A stretch of 64,000 nt of DNA from NCBI RefSeq assembly GCF_000482865.1, contig NZ_KI519517.1, forward strand, positions 188,548-252,547, read 5' to 3'. The translations under genes and the position numbers were made by a program. The notes below the pieces were generated by a model that saw only the letters and a program-made list of their open reading frames with translations, was not told the origin of the DNA and did not search any database. Of this stretch, positions 63,550-64,000 are shown piece by piece; position 1 is the first letter of the stretch, and the number at the start of each line of letters is the position of its first letter. The DNA is from Actinokineospora inagensis DSM 44258. GTDB taxonomy: Bacteria > Actinomycetota > Actinomycetes > Mycobacteriales > Pseudonocardiaceae.

Positions 63550-63665
63550 GTCTTCGATCGTCGCACGGCCGTGTCGGTTCCGGAGGTCGTTCCACAGCGC
63601 GGGAAGACTTGCGCGGGCGGGCCTACTGGTTTCCGCACCGGAGTCGAGTGTCCACAGTGGCCTGT

Positions 63666-64000
63666 TCAGTGCGTGCGCAGCCCCACGGTCACCGCGTCGA
63701 TGAGCCGTGCGGTGTTCCTCGATTCCCGGAGTGTTCGTTCGGCGACCCAGGTGATTCCGCCTGCCAACAACAGCACGTCGTCCGCGGTCAATTCTGCGCG
63801 CACCGATCCCTGTTCTTGCGCGCTTTTCAGCAATCCGGCCAGTTCGGTTCGCATTTCCGCGACCGGTCCGGGAACCGGGTCGAGCGCGCTGTCCACAATG
63901 GACGCTGACGCGCCGCGGTAGACGGCGACCCGGTCGACGAAGGTGTGCAGCCACTCGACGAGGGCGGTACCCGCGTCGGCGGACTTCGCGAGTTTCCGCG
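63666..64000 (-). CDS. TetR-family regulator, C-terminal part (runs off window)
   Basis: The frame is open to the window edge: ALVEWLHTFVDRVAVYRGAS, then LAGLLKSAQEQGSVRAELTA, DDVLLLAGGITW and a C-terminus ending DAVTVGLRTH. This is the ligand-binding half of a TetR protein of the kind with a C-terminal DDV-LLxxG motif. The DNA-binding half lies beyond base 64000. It ends about 115 bases before the ROK gene start. Confidence 0.75.
   Translation of the reverse strand, partial: RKLAKSADAGTALVEWLHTFVDRVAVYRGASASIVDSALDPVPGPVAEMRTELAGLLKSAQEQGSVRAELTADDVLLLAGGITWVAERTLRESRNTARLIDAVTVGLRTH

Overview
The window is 64 kb of very GC-rich DNA with GTG starts, ATGA/GTGA start-stop overlaps, actinobacterial family architectures (SARP, PucR, DUF6292, zf-HC2 anti-sigma, PepSY-TM) and a DasR-type operator. 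I infer an actinomycete, probably of the Pseudonocardiaceae. No rRNA, tRNA or CRISPR array was seen.

Positions 1-26.7 kb form a specialised-metabolism region. A glycosyltransferase end (1-765) faces a minus-strand operon. That operon runs from an AT-less reducing PKS module (KS-DH-ER-KR-ACP, 4502-9346) into a DrrAB-like exporter and an AfsR/SARP regulator. Divergent from it is a plus-strand operon: a secreted aryl-sulfotransferase-family protein, a fused APS kinase/PAP phosphatase, a PAPS-type sulfotransferase, a KS-AT-(dead KR)-ACP PKS and a secreted subtilase. Two genes of that operon carry a TTA codon. A LuxR regulator follows, then a coupled P450-like / A-PCP / thioesterase cassette that resembles the beta-hydroxy amino acid cassettes of nucleoside and aminocoumarin antibiotics. 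The P450-like protein carries a low-complexity insert of about 150 residues and lacks the ExxR arginine. Together the region suggests a sulfated, possibly glycosylated polyketide (or polyketide with an amino acid unit).

Positions 26.6-31.4 kb are a scarred junction. A P450/TetR block appears to have been tandemly duplicated and its left copy reduced to about 395 bp. A decayed IS3-family element sits in the right copy, followed by an array of degenerate 19-bp repeats that ends in paired DnaA-box-like sequences. The same box-plus-promoter-like element recurs at 39.9 kb and, inverted, at 60.6 kb.

Positions 31.4-64 kb are general genome. They hold a DasR-controlled GH18 chitinase, a secreted metalloprotease, a two-component system, an NB-ARC/TPR regulator, a PhyH-type oxygenase, and an omega-aminotransferase with a methylmalonate-semialdehyde dehydrogenase and PucR. 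Next come a coupled methyltransferase/HNH-nuclease pair, a PepSY-TM protein, an ECF sigma/anti-sigma pair, and a second two-component system with an ABC exporter. The rest is an APC permease/TetR/DmpA-peptidase regulon, a Ser/Thr kinase, LexA, remnants of an ssu-like sulfur-uptake locus beside an FMN monooxygenase, a ROK regulator and a partial TetR. Several decayed genes lie between them: a truncated hydrolase, a frameshifted zinc-ribbon nuclease and a cold-shock-like stub.
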